From Rhizobium indicum (GTDB taxonomy: Bacteria > Pseudomonadota > Alphaproteobacteria > Rhizobiales > Rhizobiaceae): a stretch of 64,000 bases of DNA. The notes under the pieces were generated by a model. The model was not told where the DNA came from, did no database searches, and saw only the letters and a program-made list of their open reading frames with translations. Of the stretch, positions 27,281-35,897 are shown piece after piece. Positions within the stretch are counted from its first letter, which is position 1, and each line of letters starts with the position of its first letter. The position numbers and the translations under genes were made by a program. The stretch is from positions 4,381,501-4,445,500 of the forward strand of contig NZ_CP054021.1 of assembly GCF_005862305.2 (NCBI RefSeq). Direction: 5' to 3'.

Positions 27281-29779
27281 ATGTCAGCGGGTTCCACCTT
27301 TGTAACAGTCACGGATACACGGCCCGTTATTCTGATTACCGGTGGAACCGGGAACCTCGGACGTTCGATCGCTCGAGCACTTGGTCCGGATTACCGCATC
27401 GTTGCACTCGATCGGATGGCACATGATGCAGACATCCCGGTATTTGAATTCGACATTAGATCTGACGCTTCCGTCGAGCTCGCCCTTTATAGGTTCCGCG
27501 ATATGTTCGGCGAGCGTATCGCCAGCGTCATCCATCTCATTGCCTTCTTTGACTTTTCCGGCGAAGACGACCCGCGTTACCAATCCGTCAACGTGGAGGG
27601 TACTCGTCGCCTTCTGAGCTCGTTGCAACGATTCGATGTTGGGCAGTTCGTCTATGCAAGCACCATGCTCGTGCACGCTCCGTGCAGCCCAGGAGAGCGC
27701 ATTGACGAGCGCCAGCCGATTGATCCGCGCTGGGCATACCCGAAATCAAAAGCCGCGGCCGAAGAAGTGGTCCGCGCCGAGCACGGAAAAATCCCATACG
27801 TCATTCTGCGGCTGGCAGGTGTTTACGATGAGCGCACAATGGTGCCGACGGTGGCCAACCAAATTGCACGAATTTACGAGCGGGAATTCCAGAGCTACTT
27901 CTATTCCGGCAGCACCCTTGTTGGCCAATCAATGCTGCATCGCGAAGATATGGTCGACGCCTTCCGACGCGCCGTCGAGCGCCGCGCAGAGTTGCCGCTG
28001 GAAACTGCGATCCTGATCGGGGAGCCAGATGCGATTGGCTACGATGCTCTCCAGGACAAACTTGGCTATCACCTTCACGGCAAAGACGATTGGCCAACAC
28101 TGCGCTTGCCAAAGTTCTTAGCCGCGGCGGGCGCGTGGATGCAAGGTAGGCTGGAGCCACTGATACCGGATGTCATCGATCAGGGTGAGGAACCATTCAT
28201 CAGGCCGTTCATGGTTGGCATGGCCGATGACCACTACGCGCTCGATATTCGGCGCGCGCGCGACCTGCTTGGCTGGGAGCCGCGACATCGGTTGACCGAC
28301 GAACTGCCTCGGCTCATCGCCACTCTCAAGGCCGACCCCGCCGACTGGTATGACGCCAATCGCGTTGCACCTCCGGCGTGGTTCGGCGAGGCCGCGGGTG
28401 CCGGAAAAAACGCTGAACTTTTGAGGGTTCAGCGCAAAACACGGCTCAAAACTGAGCACGGCGCAAGCCGCTGGGCGCATTTCGTCAATATCGGCCTCGG
28501 CACCTGGCTTCTCACGCAGCCGGCGCTGATAGACGTTTCCGAGCCGCTTCTGCGCAGAAGCGAAATGGCACTCGGCGTCGCGCTCATCGTTTGCGCCGTG
28601 CTGGCGTTGTCTTGGCGCGCGTTGTGGGCGCGCTGGCTCTGCGCCGGCATCGGCGCTGTGGTCATGGCTGTACCGTTCGTGTTTTCGACGGCGAACGCCA
28701 CAGCGTATCTCTCCGACACGCTCGTTGGGGCCCTGATCTTCGGCTTTGCGGTCTGCACCAAACCCGAGCCCGGTCCTTCGGCGGTGGCCGCGCTGACCGG
28801 TCCGAGCGTCCCCCTCGGGTGGAGCTACAACCCGTCCGCCTGGACCCAGCGCTTGCCCATCATCGTGCTGGCCCTGATTGGCCTATATGTTTCCCGATAT
28901 CTCGCCGGTTACCAGCTTGGCTATATTTCGGAGATATGGGACCCATTTTTTGCTGGCTCGCCCTCTGATCCGCAAAACGGCACCGAGGAGATTATCACTT
29001 CCTCAGTTTCGAAAGCCTGGCCGGTCTCCGACGCAGCCGTCGGCGGTTACGCCTATCTGCTCGAGATTCTCACTGGCATCGTCGGCTCGCGCATGCGCTG
29101 GCGTACGATGCCGTGGCTGGTCGTGCTGTTCGGCCTGATGATCGCACCGCTCGGTATCACTTCGATCGTGTTCATTATCATTCAGCCGGTCATCATCGGC
29201 ACGTGGAGCACCATCGCCCTGATCGGGGCGGCGGCAGTCCTTGTGCAGATTCCCTATTCGCTCGACGAACTGCTGGCGACGTTGCAATTCATGCGTCGCC
29301 GGATCAAAGCAGGCCGGAACTGGCTGCGCGTGCTCCTTTTTGGCGACACCGACGAGGTGCCGGAGAGCGAGGCGGATCAACCCTTCCAGGACGAGTTCGA
29401 CCGCTCGCCGGGTGCCGTGTTGAAGAGTATGATTGGAGGCGGTGTCAGTCTCCCGTGGGCGCTGGCTCTTTCTGCGTTGATCGGCCTGTTCTTGCTTTTC
29501 ACGCGCCTGACGCTCGGTGCTGAAGGGAACATGGCGGATGCGGACCATGTGATCGGCGCGCTTGTTCTGACCGTAATTTCGATCGCTGCCGCGGAAGTCG
29601 CGCGGCCCGCTCGGTACCTGAATGTGCTTCTAGGGTGCACACTATTCATCACGCCGTTCGTCTTTGAAGCGAGCCTTGTTGGGACCCTCGCGAGCATCGC
29701 GGCCGGGGCCGCCTTGATCTTGCTCAGCGTGTGTCGAACTCCAATAAGAGAGCGTTACGGGAATTGGAATCCTTATTGA
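27281..29779 (+). CDS. NAD-dependent epimerase/dehydratase fused to membrane SPW/VKOR-like domains, 832 aa
   Basis: The start is MSAGSTFVTVTDTRPVILIT. Residues 15-330 form an extended SDR: ITGGTGNLGRSIARAL binds NAD(P), and YPKSKAAAEEV carries Y-x3-K. After a linker, about ten hydrophobic segments follow. Residues 395-500 and the last 100 look like SPW repeats (GLGTWLLTQPALIDVS; VARPARYLNVLLGCTLFITP). The middle (IVLALIGLYVSRYLAGYQLG to IPYSLDELLATLQFMRRR) resembles a vitamin K epoxide reductase-like membrane domain, but no C-x-x-C was seen there. The fusion suggests a membrane-tethered reductase. Function unknown. It is probably controlled by the element at 26995. Confidence 0.82.
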   Translation: MSAGSTFVTVTDTRPVILITGGTGNLGRSIARALGPDYRIVALDRMAHDADIPVFEFDIRSDASVELALYRFRDMFGERIASVIHLIAFFDFSGEDDPRYQSVNVEGTRRLLSSLQRFDVGQFVYASTMLVHAPCSPGERIDERQPIDPRWAYPKSKAAAEEVVRAEHGKIPYVILRLAGVYDERTMVPTVANQIARIYEREFQSYFYSGSTLVGQSMLHREDMVDAFRRAVERRAELPLETAILIGEPDAIGYDALQDKLGYHLHGKDDWPTLRLPKFLAAAGAWMQGRLEPLIPDVIDQGEEPFIRPFMVGMADDHYALDIRRARDLLGWEPRHRLTDELPRLIATLKADPADWYDANRVAPPAWFGEAAGAGKNAELLRVQRKTRLKTEHGASRWAHFVNIGLGTWLLTQPALIDVSEPLLRRSEMALGVALIVCAVLALSWRALWARWLCAGIGAVVMAVPFVFSTANATAYLSDTLVGALIFGFAVCTKPEPGPSAVAALTGPSVPLGWSYNPSAWTQRLPIIVLALIGLYVSRYLAGYQLGYISEIWDPFFAGSPSDPQNGTEEIITSSVSKAWPVSDAAVGGYAYLLEILTGIVGSRMRWRTMPWLVVLFGLMIAPLGITSIVFIIIQPVIIGTWSTIALIGAAAVLVQIPYSLDELLATLQFMRRRIKAGRNWLRVLLFGDTDEVPESEADQPFQDEFDRSPGAVLKSMIGGGVSLPWALALSALIGLFLLFTRLTLGAEGNMADADHVIGALVLTVISIAAAEVARPARYLNVLLGCTLFITPFVFEASLVGTLASIAAGAALILLSVCRTPIRERYGNWNPY

Positions 29780-29878
29780 GTGGAGCGCCGTCCTGCTGCA
29801 TAATTCTCCCGACTTAGCAAATGCCACAAGACGGCTTAGGATGGCGACTGGGCCGTCATCGTTAGGGGTGGAAAAACG

Positions 29879-30076
29879 GTGCCGGACAAGACCACGTCAG
29901 ATTCTCCGGAAAGGGAGCGCCAAGCCGCCGCCGCACGTACTCGTTTTGAGAAAGCTACATTGGAAATAGCCTCAGAGCACCGCTTCGGTGGACCCAATGC
30001 GGTATCTACAGAGACAGAGATCGAGATAATGGAAGAGGCCACTCGGCTCGTAAGGGAAGCTCGTGAGGGCGAATAG
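29879..30076 (+). CDS. Hypothetical protein, 65 aa
   Basis: GTG start. The protein is short, helical and charged (SPERERQAAAARTRFEKATL, then ETEIEIMEEATRLVREAREG). No domain. It follows the SDR fusion by 99 bp on the same strand. A further 287 bp to the cyclase gene stop shows nothing else. Confidence 0.5.
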   Translation: MPDKTTSDSPERERQAAAARTRFEKATLEIASEHRFGGPNAVSTETEIEIMEEATRLVREAREGE

Positions 30077-30363
30077 CAATCTGGCTCTTATGGGATTTGC
30101 TACATAATTCTTTAATTCTCTGGATTGCCAATTAAGAGGCCACTCAATCGGCACTGCGCGGAGCGAGTTGTTGTGTTCGCGTAGACCGATGTTCATGCCT
30201 CACGTCGTCCCGCCCCCTAATCTGTGATCGCGTTCCAAGAATGAAACGGGAGTTTCTCCACGGAGACTACATTGGAGGTTCTCACGACCAGAAGCTTGCC
30301 CGTGAGGTGCACCGGCACTGACCAGGCGAGGTTAAGGGTCTAGCCGGCAAAATGCCAGGAAAA

Positions 30364-32043
30364 TTAGCCCTCGAAGGCGGCAAGGAGCTTCGCCAGTGCA
30401 CCATCGTCCCGATAGGGAAATGTTCTTTGCACCAACTCTGGGCTCAACCGTGGCTGGAGGCTACGCGCCTCGACCTCATTGTACCTCCGCCGTACTTCGT
30501 CACCGCGCTGAGCATGAGCTGCGGCGAGCAAAATTAGGGTCCGCCACGACTTGCTCGGAATATTCTCGAAATCCTCGACGGCGGCATCCGGACGGCCTTG
30601 CTGCAATCGGATAATCCCCCTGACGGTCCAGAACCACACAGGCGGATACTTCGTCCTCCTAAAGCATTCTTCGATTTCGGCTGCGGCCTTTTCCAAACCA
30701 CCAATGTAGTGAAGCAACTCGGCATGATCGGCGCGAATCTCCACGTCGCTCGGCGCTAGGTCGCGTGCTTTGACGTAGTGGGATTCCGCGCCATCATAGT
30801 TTCGCATCGACACTTGAACCAATGCCGCCGCGTAGTGTGAGAAGGCATGGTTGTTGTCGAGCCGCAAGGCAATGCGCGAGATTTCTTCGGCGCGATGCAG
30901 TCGCTCGATCACTCCTTCCATGGAGAAGCGAAAAGCCAGTGCTATGGCATACGTCGCATGTGCGTCGATGAGCGCTGGATCGAGTTCCGTCGCTTTCTGG
31001 AAGAAGCGTTCTGCGTCGGGCAGCAGATGTTTCGCGTCGAGCATCCTGCCGTAAAGAAAATTCTCGTATGCGGACCAGGAAGCCTCCGGTTTCTTCGCAA
31101 TGGTCTTTGATGCAGTGGAAAGCACTTTGTCAACGACGAGCGACACGATCTCCGCCGCTACCGATTCGATGGCGTCGATATCGCAATCCGCAGGAAGATC
31201 GAAAGCCCTCGACCAGAGGATGGATGTCGCCGAGGTGCGCAGGAACCTGACGTTTAACCGGAACGGACCCGCCCCATGAACGCCGGTGCTGACCGTGTAG
31301 TCGTGGGAACGGCTGCCCATTTCAGCCGTCGAGGCGGACGCGACGTCGATCCAGTGCCGATCCGAAAGGAACTGTTCGAGGCCGGAGGTGATCAGCCCCA
31401 TGACGTCCTGCTGATGGGGAAGAGCCGAAGACGCGACCCCAACTCTGACCAGGACTTTTTCCTGATCCAACGATGCTGCCGCTTCAGCAATGCGCGACGG
31501 CTCTCCTTTCACGGTTCCCGCGTGACGCGGTTGCCAGTTCCAGACGCGAACGGGGCGCTCGATATTCTTCAGACGTTTTTCCCCACCCTCTACGAACTCG
31601 CCGCCGATCCGCGCGGCGATCTGGTGGTAGACACCATCGGTGATGCAAATGCCCCCGGGCACGGCACCCGCTTCAACCCGAGAGGCGACGTTTACTCCGT
31701 CACCGAACATATCCGTGCCGTCAACCAGCACATCGGCAAGGTTGATCCCAATTCTGAGAACCATACGAGCGATTTCTGACTCGCGGCGCACCAGTTCGCC
31801 TTGGATCGCCATCGCGCATTCGACTGCCCCGGTGGCAGAATCGAATACAGATAAAGTTCCGTCGCCTATCAGCTTGAATATCCTGCCGCCATTACGCTCA
31901 ATGTTCGGCGCGATTACGTCAGCCTGCAACGCCTTGATCAAAGCAAGGGTCGCTTCTTCGTCACTCTCCATGAGGCGGGAATAACCAACCACATCCGTGG
32001 CCATGATTGCTGCCAGCCGTCGCTTGACAGGAACGCTAGCCAT
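30364..32043 (-). CDS. Class III adenylate/guanylate cyclase with TPR-like C-terminus, 559 aa
   Basis: The start chosen is MASVPVKRRLAAIMATDVVG; the frame extends upstream but the extra N-terminus is not protein-like. The catalytic domain covers residues about 8-175: AIMATDVVGYSRLMESDEEA (metal-binding Asp), GGRIFKLIGDGTLSVFDSAT (second Asp), GINLADVLVDGTDMFGDGVN (transition-state region) and EKRLKNIERPVRVW. The remainder has the CadC/FlgO-like middle region and TPR-like helices (AERFFQKATELDPALIDAHA; NNHAFSHYAAALVQVSMRNY), the standard rhizobial cyclase design. It makes cAMP (or cGMP) from the triphosphate, in the cytoplasm. It stands alone; signal unknown. Confidence 0.92.
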   Translation of the reverse strand: MASVPVKRRLAAIMATDVVGYSRLMESDEEATLALIKALQADVIAPNIERNGGRIFKLIGDGTLSVFDSATGAVECAMAIQGELVRRESEIARMVLRIGINLADVLVDGTDMFGDGVNVASRVEAGAVPGGICITDGVYHQIAARIGGEFVEGGEKRLKNIERPVRVWNWQPRHAGTVKGEPSRIAEAAASLDQEKVLVRVGVASSALPHQQDVMGLITSGLEQFLSDRHWIDVASASTAEMGSRSHDYTVSTGVHGAGPFRLNVRFLRTSATSILWSRAFDLPADCDIDAIESVAAEIVSLVVDKVLSTASKTIAKKPEASWSAYENFLYGRMLDAKHLLPDAERFFQKATELDPALIDAHATYAIALAFRFSMEGVIERLHRAEEISRIALRLDNNHAFSHYAAALVQVSMRNYDGAESHYVKARDLAPSDVEIRADHAELLHYIGGLEKAAAEIEECFRRTKYPPVWFWTVRGIIRLQQGRPDAAVEDFENIPSKSWRTLILLAAAHAQRGDEVRRRYNEVEARSLQPRLSPELVQRTFPYRDDGALAKLLAAFEG

Positions 32044-32162
32044 TAGCCCTCCGAGTAGTTCCCACAGATCGCATCCACGAAGTTTGGCGAGACTAACACA
32101 GAACAGTTTCTCCGTCTTCCGAAGGGCGGAGTGGTCGACTTGACTGTTATCGAAAATTCCAA

Positions 32163-32279
32163 TCGATAAAGGACAGTGTTTACGAGCACGTCGACCGCAG
32201 GCTGCCCCTGCAATACGTGGATATTGGACCCCAGCGGCTAAAGAACATAGCGAGGGCCGTCCATGCTTATCGTGTGACC
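32163..32279 (+). pseudogene. Remnant of a class III cyclase catalytic-domain end
   Basis: The plus strand reads SIKDSVYEHVDRRLPLQYVD then IGPQRLKNIARAVHAYRV. This is the characteristic end of the cyclase domain (compare GEKRLKNIERPVRVW in the intact gene next door). There is no start and the following sequence is not coherent, so it is a fragment left from a second, oppositely oriented cyclase gene. Confidence 0.65.
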
Positions 32280-32355
32280 ATTCAGCAGACATCCGAGAAG
32301 GTGCTCTCGATTTCCGCGATCCAAACCTTCGCGACTAATTGGCTGGCCCCGCGCC

Positions 32356-32469
32356 TTAGGGCATTCCAGACCGGCCCACCGCGATCTCGGGTTGAGACAG
32401 GAAGCTATGAGCCGCGTGGTAGATTTCTCGCGCGAGCCGTTTGGCCTCGGCATTCGCACGGGTATCCAT
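32356..32469 (-). CDS. Possible 37-aa peptide
   Basis: Reads MDTRANAEAKRLAREIYHAA then HSFLSQPEIAVGRSGMP. It is helical and amphipathic, with a plausible start but no strong ribosome-binding site. The coherent sequence continues a little upstream of the Met (HIVLVALICDRIS), so this may be the tail of a broken gene. The 312 bp to the ctaD stop hold nothing recognised. Confidence 0.3.
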   Translation of the reverse strand: MDTRANAEAKRLAREIYHAAHSFLSQPEIAVGRSGMP

Positions 32470-32781
32470 GGAAATCCGATCACAGATTAGGGCGACGAGG
32501 ACAATGTGGGGGCGCAACACCGGTTACGGTTAAGGCGCAGATCGCTTCGGAAGGTCTCCGACTCGGTGCGTTGGTGAATGAGGTCGCCGAGCGGTCAAGC
32601 ATCTGCTTGAGGAAGAGTCGGTTTGCGCTGATCGGTGCGTTGAATCGCGACATGGCCGCCGCTTAGCTGATCGGCGAGCACGCGGGATGTTACTGAATTT
32701 TCAGAGGGCGATTGCCGCGCGTTTCATCGCGATCGGCCGAATAACGTGTGAAAAAGAGCGGCCCACATTGGATAGAGACCG

Positions 32782-34377
32782 TTAGAGAATGCGCGGCAGC
32801 TGGTCCCATTGATGGAAAGGCGGCGGCGAAGGCAAATGCCACTCGAGCGTCGTTGCCCCTTCGCCCCATGGATTCGCCCCCGCCTGGCGTTTTCGACTGA
32901 AAGCCTCCGCGACCGTGATAAAGAAGATAATGAGCCCGACCGTCGAAATATACGACCCGATCGAAGACACGAAATTCCAACCCTCGAACGCGTCGGGATA
33001 GTCGGCATAGCGTCGCGGCATGCCAGCCAAACCGAGAAAATGCTGAGGGAAGAAGGCGAGGTTGACGCCTATCAATGTCAGCCAAAAATGCAGCTTGCTG
33101 AGCATTTCGCTATACATGTAACCCGTCATCTTCGGAAACCAGTAATAAAAGCCGGCGAAAATGGCAAAGACGGCACCCAGCGACAGCACATAGTGAAAGT
33201 GAGCGACCACAAAGTAAGTGTCGTGAAACATGCGATCAATGCCGGGGCTGGCAACCATGATCCCGGTGACGCCTCCGATTGTGAAGAGCAGAACGAAGCC
33301 GAGAGCCCAGAGCATGGGTGTCTTGAAATCGATCGATCCGCCCCACATGGTTGCAAGCCATGAAAACACCTTAACGCCAGTCGGAACAGCGATGACCATC
33401 GAGGCGAAGGCGAAATAGCGCTGGGTGTCCACAGATAAGCCAGACGTATACATATGATGGGCCCAGACGACAAAGCCGATCGCGCCAATCGCCACCATTG
33501 CATAGGCCATGCCGAGATACCCGAAGATCGGCTTCCTGGCGAACGTCGAGATGACATGGCTGATGATCCCGAAACCAGGCAGGATCATGATGTAAACTTC
33601 GGGATGACCGAAGAACCAGAACAGATGCTGGTAGAGGATCGGATCTCCGCCGCCGGACGGCGCGAAGAAGGTCGTCCCGAAATTACGGTCGGTCAGAAGC
33701 ATTGTGATCGCACCTGCCAGCACCGGCAGGGATAGGAGAAGCATGAAGGCCGTCACCAGCATCGACCAGGCGAACAAAGGCATCTTGTGCAGCGTCATGC
33801 CAGGCGCACGCATATTGAGGATGGTCGTGATGAAGTTAATCGCGCCGAGAACCGAGGAAGCTCCTGAAAGGTGGATCGACAGGATGACGAGATCGACCGC
33901 GGGCCCGGGCTGGCCGTCCGTCGAATAGGGTGGATAAAGCGTCCAGCCGCCGCCATGGCCGAACGTGCCGGGCGCTCCTGGAACGAAAATTGAGGTAATG
34001 AAAAGGATAAGCGACGCCACTAGCAGCCAAAACGAGACATTGTTCAAGCGTGGAAAAGCCATGTCTGGCGCGCCGATCATGATTGGCACCATCCAATTGC
34101 CGAAACCACCGATAAGCGCCGGCATCAGGACGAAAAAGATCATGACCAGCCCGTGGGCGCTGACGACAACGTTATAGATACCCGTATCGTCAAATATCTG
34201 CAGGCCCGGTTTCTGAAGCTCCATGCGGATCAACACCGAAAGTGCGGTACCGAGAACGCCGGTCAGGATCGAAAATAACAAGTAGAGCGTCCCGATATCC
34301 TTGTGGTTGGTCGAGAAAAACCACCTAACGAGAAACCGGGGCTTTTGATGATCCAAGGCTGGCGCTGGGTTAGACAT
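32782..34377 (-). CDS. ctaD: Cytochrome c oxidase subunit I (aa3 type), orphan, 531 aa
   Basis: A full-length heme-copper oxidase subunit I with 12 transmembrane helices. Ligands and channels are visible: [10 protein letters not shown] (heme a His), GGFGNWMVP (D-channel Asn), [18 protein letters not shown] (His-Tyr crosslink and channel Glu), HHMYTSG (CuB His pair), [10 protein letters not shown] (K-channel Lys), and [15 protein letters not shown] (heme a3 and a His). It reduces O2 at the inner membrane while pumping protons. No subunit II, III or assembly gene lies in the flanks, so it is an extra copy that must use other subunits or be idle. The 557 bp upstream hold two TTGCATTG elements. 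Confidence 0.96.
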   Translation of the reverse strand: MSNPAPALDHQKPRFLVRWFFSTNHKDIGTLYLLFSILTGVLGTALSVLIRMELQKPGLQIFDDTGIYNVVVSAHGLVMIFFVLMPALIGGFGNWMVPIMIGAPDMAFPRLNNVSFWLLVASLILFITSIFVPGAPGTFGHGGGWTLYPPYSTDGQPGPAVDLVILSIHLSGASSVLGAINFITTILNMRAPGMTLHKMPLFAWSMLVTAFMLLLSLPVLAGAITMLLTDRNFGTTFFAPSGGGDPILYQHLFWFFGHPEVYIMILPGFGIISHVISTFARKPIFGYLGMAYAMVAIGAIGFVVWAHHMYTSGLSVDTQRYFAFASMVIAVPTGVKVFSWLATMWGGSIDFKTPMLWALGFVLLFTIGGVTGIMVASPGIDRMFHDTYFVVAHFHYVLSLGAVFAIFAGFYYWFPKMTGYMYSEMLSKLHFWLTLIGVNLAFFPQHFLGLAGMPRRYADYPDAFEGWNFVSSIGSYISTVGLIIFFITVAEAFSRKRQAGANPWGEGATTLEWHLPSPPPFHQWDQLPRIL

Positions 34378-34612
34378 AATCTGCTTCCTGCTTTCACGAC
34401 GGCACGCCAGCGGATTCGCAATCGAGGACGTTTCCAGTCCGCAATGTGCGTCTTTGGATAGATGTTCTGCCGCGGGCGGAGCAGACGCGGACGTTTACCG
34501 CGGACATTACTCGCTCCCATTGGAGTACAGCTGATATCGGTCAGGCACTTGAGCTTGGCAGCTCGAAAACTAGAAAGCAAACGCGATTAAATGCTGGATA
34601 GATGCAATATTC

Positions 34613-34631
34613 TTGCATTGAAATGGAGCGC
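34613..34631 (+). repeat. Short element TTGCATTGAAATGGAGCGC
   Basis: Nearly identical to 19780-19799, with one base fewer in the A run. It shares its first ten bases with the 31-bp element family, 157 bp upstream of a full copy. Confidence 0.45.
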
Positions 34632-34769
34632 GCCGCGCGGCGAGACCCAATACGCGGAATGAAGAACGGTTCAGCCTGAATCGCGATGGACGCCTGCAGG
34701 GTTGAGGTCGAGCTGTGTCATCTTCAATGCGGTACTTCTACCTGTCATGCCGATAAGCTTCAGAAATTT

Positions 34770-34800
34770 TGCATTGAAACAATAATCAAATTCATTTGTC
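34770..34800 (+). promoter_or_regulatory. 31-bp recurrent element upstream of the BON gene
   Basis: TGCATTGAA, 7 bases, TCAA, then ATTCATTTGTC and ACATAG. The copy at 37687 on the other strand ends with the same CATTTGTCACATAG. It lies 135 bp before the BON-protein start. Confidence 0.65.
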
Positions 34801-34934
34801 ACATAGATGCAGGTCGCCGTATAGTCGGGGTCACCAGCGGCTGTGCATTTCGATCCTAGCTGTATGCACCCAATCCCAGCCGCCTCGATCGGCACAGCGG
34901 GATCCGATGCATCGGACAAAGAAAGGCGACTATC

Positions 34935-35582
34935 GTGAACGACAGCAAATTGAGACAGGATATCATCGACGAGCTCGACTTCGAACCGAGCGTTGATGCG
35001 GCGAACATCGGCGTAGCCGTCGAGAACGGCATCGTCGTACTGACCGGGCATGTTGCCACATACCTTCAGAAAACCAGGGTTGAAGACGTCGTACGTCGCG
35101 TGAAGGGCGTTACGGGTATTGCCCAGGAGGTCGAAGTTCGACCGTTCGGCACCAATAAAACCGCGGACGACGAAATCGTGAAACGAGCGCTGGACCTGAT
35201 TAAATGGAACACCGCCATTCCGGTGGATGTTGTCCAGGTTAAGGTCCAGAACGGCTGGGTCACTCTCACCGGTGACGTGGAGTGGCAATATCAGAAGAAC
35301 GCTGCGTCTGACGCCATCAAGGGCCTGGCGGGGATATCCGGTGTCGCGAACAATATTACCGTCAAGCCGCATGCCTCGGCCTTCGATGTCAAGAAGCGCA
35401 TTGAAAATGCCCTAAAGCGCAATGCCGAACTTGAGGCAGCCGCGATCAAGGTAAATGTGCTGGACGGCAAGGTCACGCTTGAGGGCCGTGTCAACCTCTG
35501 GTCGGAACGCAATGCAGCCGAACATGCGGCATGGTCAGCACCAGGTGTTAACCTGGTGGTGGATCGGATCACAGTAGCCTGA
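34935..35582 (+). CDS. BON-domain protein, 215 aa
   Basis: GTG start (MNDSKLRQDIIDELDFEPSV). It has three BON repeats of about 70 residues: residues 4-70 (AANIGVAVENGIVVLTGHVA), 78-145 (AIPVDVVQVKVQNGWVTLTG) and 148-213 (AAIKVNVLDGKVTLEGRVN), each with the G-x-V-x-L-x-G-x-V core. There is no signal peptide, so it is probably cytoplasmic, unlike OsmY. Triple-BON proteins of rhizobia are stress-induced and of unknown partner. It is preceded by the 31-bp element and followed by a hairpin at 35605. Confidence 0.93.
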   Translation: MNDSKLRQDIIDELDFEPSVDAANIGVAVENGIVVLTGHVATYLQKTRVEDVVRRVKGVTGIAQEVEVRPFGTNKTADDEIVKRALDLIKWNTAIPVDVVQVKVQNGWVTLTGDVEWQYQKNAASDAIKGLAGISGVANNITVKPHASAFDVKKRIENALKRNAELEAAAIKVNVLDGKVTLEGRVNLWSERNAAEHAAWSAPGVNLVVDRITVA

Positions 35583-35604
35583 GCCAAATAGGATGCAAAA
35601 GGGG

Positions 35605-35620
35605 AGCGGATTCGTCCGCT
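35605..35620 (+). terminator. Hairpin after the BON gene
   Basis: AGCGGA-TTCG-TCCGCT: a six-base-pair stem with a stable UUCG-type loop 23 bp after the stop, followed by a pyrimidine-rich stretch rather than a pure T run. Nothing else is seen up to the reductase stop at 35898. Confidence 0.5.
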
Positions 35621-35897
35621 TCGCTTTCCTCTTCCGTCCTGGGTCAGATTTTGATTGGAGGCGCTTATTTTGGCTTCTTCTGTATCACCGACGTTAGCAT
35701 CCTCGTAGGACGGGTATCTGCTTTAGCGTCGCGCCATCCATCCCCCAGGTTGTCGCGCCGGAGATGAGGATGATGAGCCGCGTCCCGCAGGTCGAACTGG
35801 AAGACAGCACAATGCTGCTACAAGCCTCTGTCTCCAGCAAAGATGCCAACGTTTGATGTCGCGTGCCGCAGCATTTTTTCGCTCCTATCTCTTGTCT

